From assembly GCA_002315235.1 (NCBI GenBank), contig DCGK01000107.1, forward strand, positions 1-5,914: 5,914 nucleotides of DNA, written 5' to 3'. The position numbers were made by a program, and so were the translations under genes. This DNA comes from Ruminococcus sp. UBA1780. GTDB lineage: Bacteria; Bacillota; Clostridia; Oscillospirales; Ruminococcaceae. The notes beneath the pieces were generated by a model. The model saw only the letters and a list, made by a program, of their open reading frames with translations, was not told where the DNA came from and did no database searches. Below are positions 5,906-5,914 of this stretch, piece by piece (the stretch's first letter is position 1; each line of letters opens with the position of its first letter).

Positions 5906-5914
5906 AATATTTTG
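5891..5914. repeat. TATAGTGAACGTCA palindromic repeat, cut by the window edge
   Basis: Bases 5891-5909 are identical to 1788-1806 over 19 positions. The last 12 bases of the window, CAAAATATTTTG (5903-5914), are themselves a perfect palindrome. If the next bases are ACGTTCACTATA the whole unit would be a 36-bp perfect palindrome. Only half is visible, so the second arm is a prediction. Confidence 0.65.

Overview
The window looks like chromosomal DNA of a low-to-moderate G+C Gram-positive anaerobe. A Clostridia-type gut or rumen bacterium such as Ruminococcus is my best guess. It rests on the style of the proteins, the AGGA/GAGG ribosome binding sites and the A+T-rich intergenic DNA; no marker gene fixes the genus. 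All four genes supported here are on the minus strand and are read from right to left.

Right half (about 1973-5825): a two-gene alpha-glucan breakdown operon. malQ (4-alpha-glucanotransferase, GH77) comes first, and glgP (glycogen/maltodextrin phosphorylase, GT35) overlaps its 3' end by 38 bp. MalQ rearranges short maltodextrins into longer chains, and GlgP phosphorolyses those chains to glucose-1-phosphate, so the pair forms one pathway for storage glycogen or imported starch fragments. All catalytic motifs of both enzymes are present.

Middle (1561-1972, 412 bases, no gene): the most structured DNA of the window. In the direction of transcription after glgP come a run of four hairpins (about 1841-1947), a perfect 15-bp palindromic repeat (1787-1825), a classical Rho-independent terminator (1752-1778), a decayed 39-nt relative of the palindrome (1669-1707), and then a strong sigma-A-type promoter for purA with a direct repeat and a 12-bp palindrome over its -35 region and a hairpin at the 5' end of the leader. 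A further copy of the palindrome lies upstream of malQ and is cut by the right edge of the window. The palindrome is therefore probably a dispersed intergenic repeat that brackets the glucan operon. The hairpin cluster may be a mobile-element end (IS200/IS605-like) or an undescribed structured RNA.

Left part (1-1560): purA (adenylosuccinate synthetase, complete), followed 32 nt downstream by the first 83 codons of an unrecognised protein that leaves the window. Its visible N-terminus is low-complexity and carries three copies of a 12-residue motif ending in LE(D/E)T. No terminator separates it from purA, so the two are probably cotranscribed.

The coding content is ordinary metabolism. The items that deserve a second look are the intergenic palindrome family, the multi-hairpin element after glgP, and the repeat-bearing protein at the left edge.
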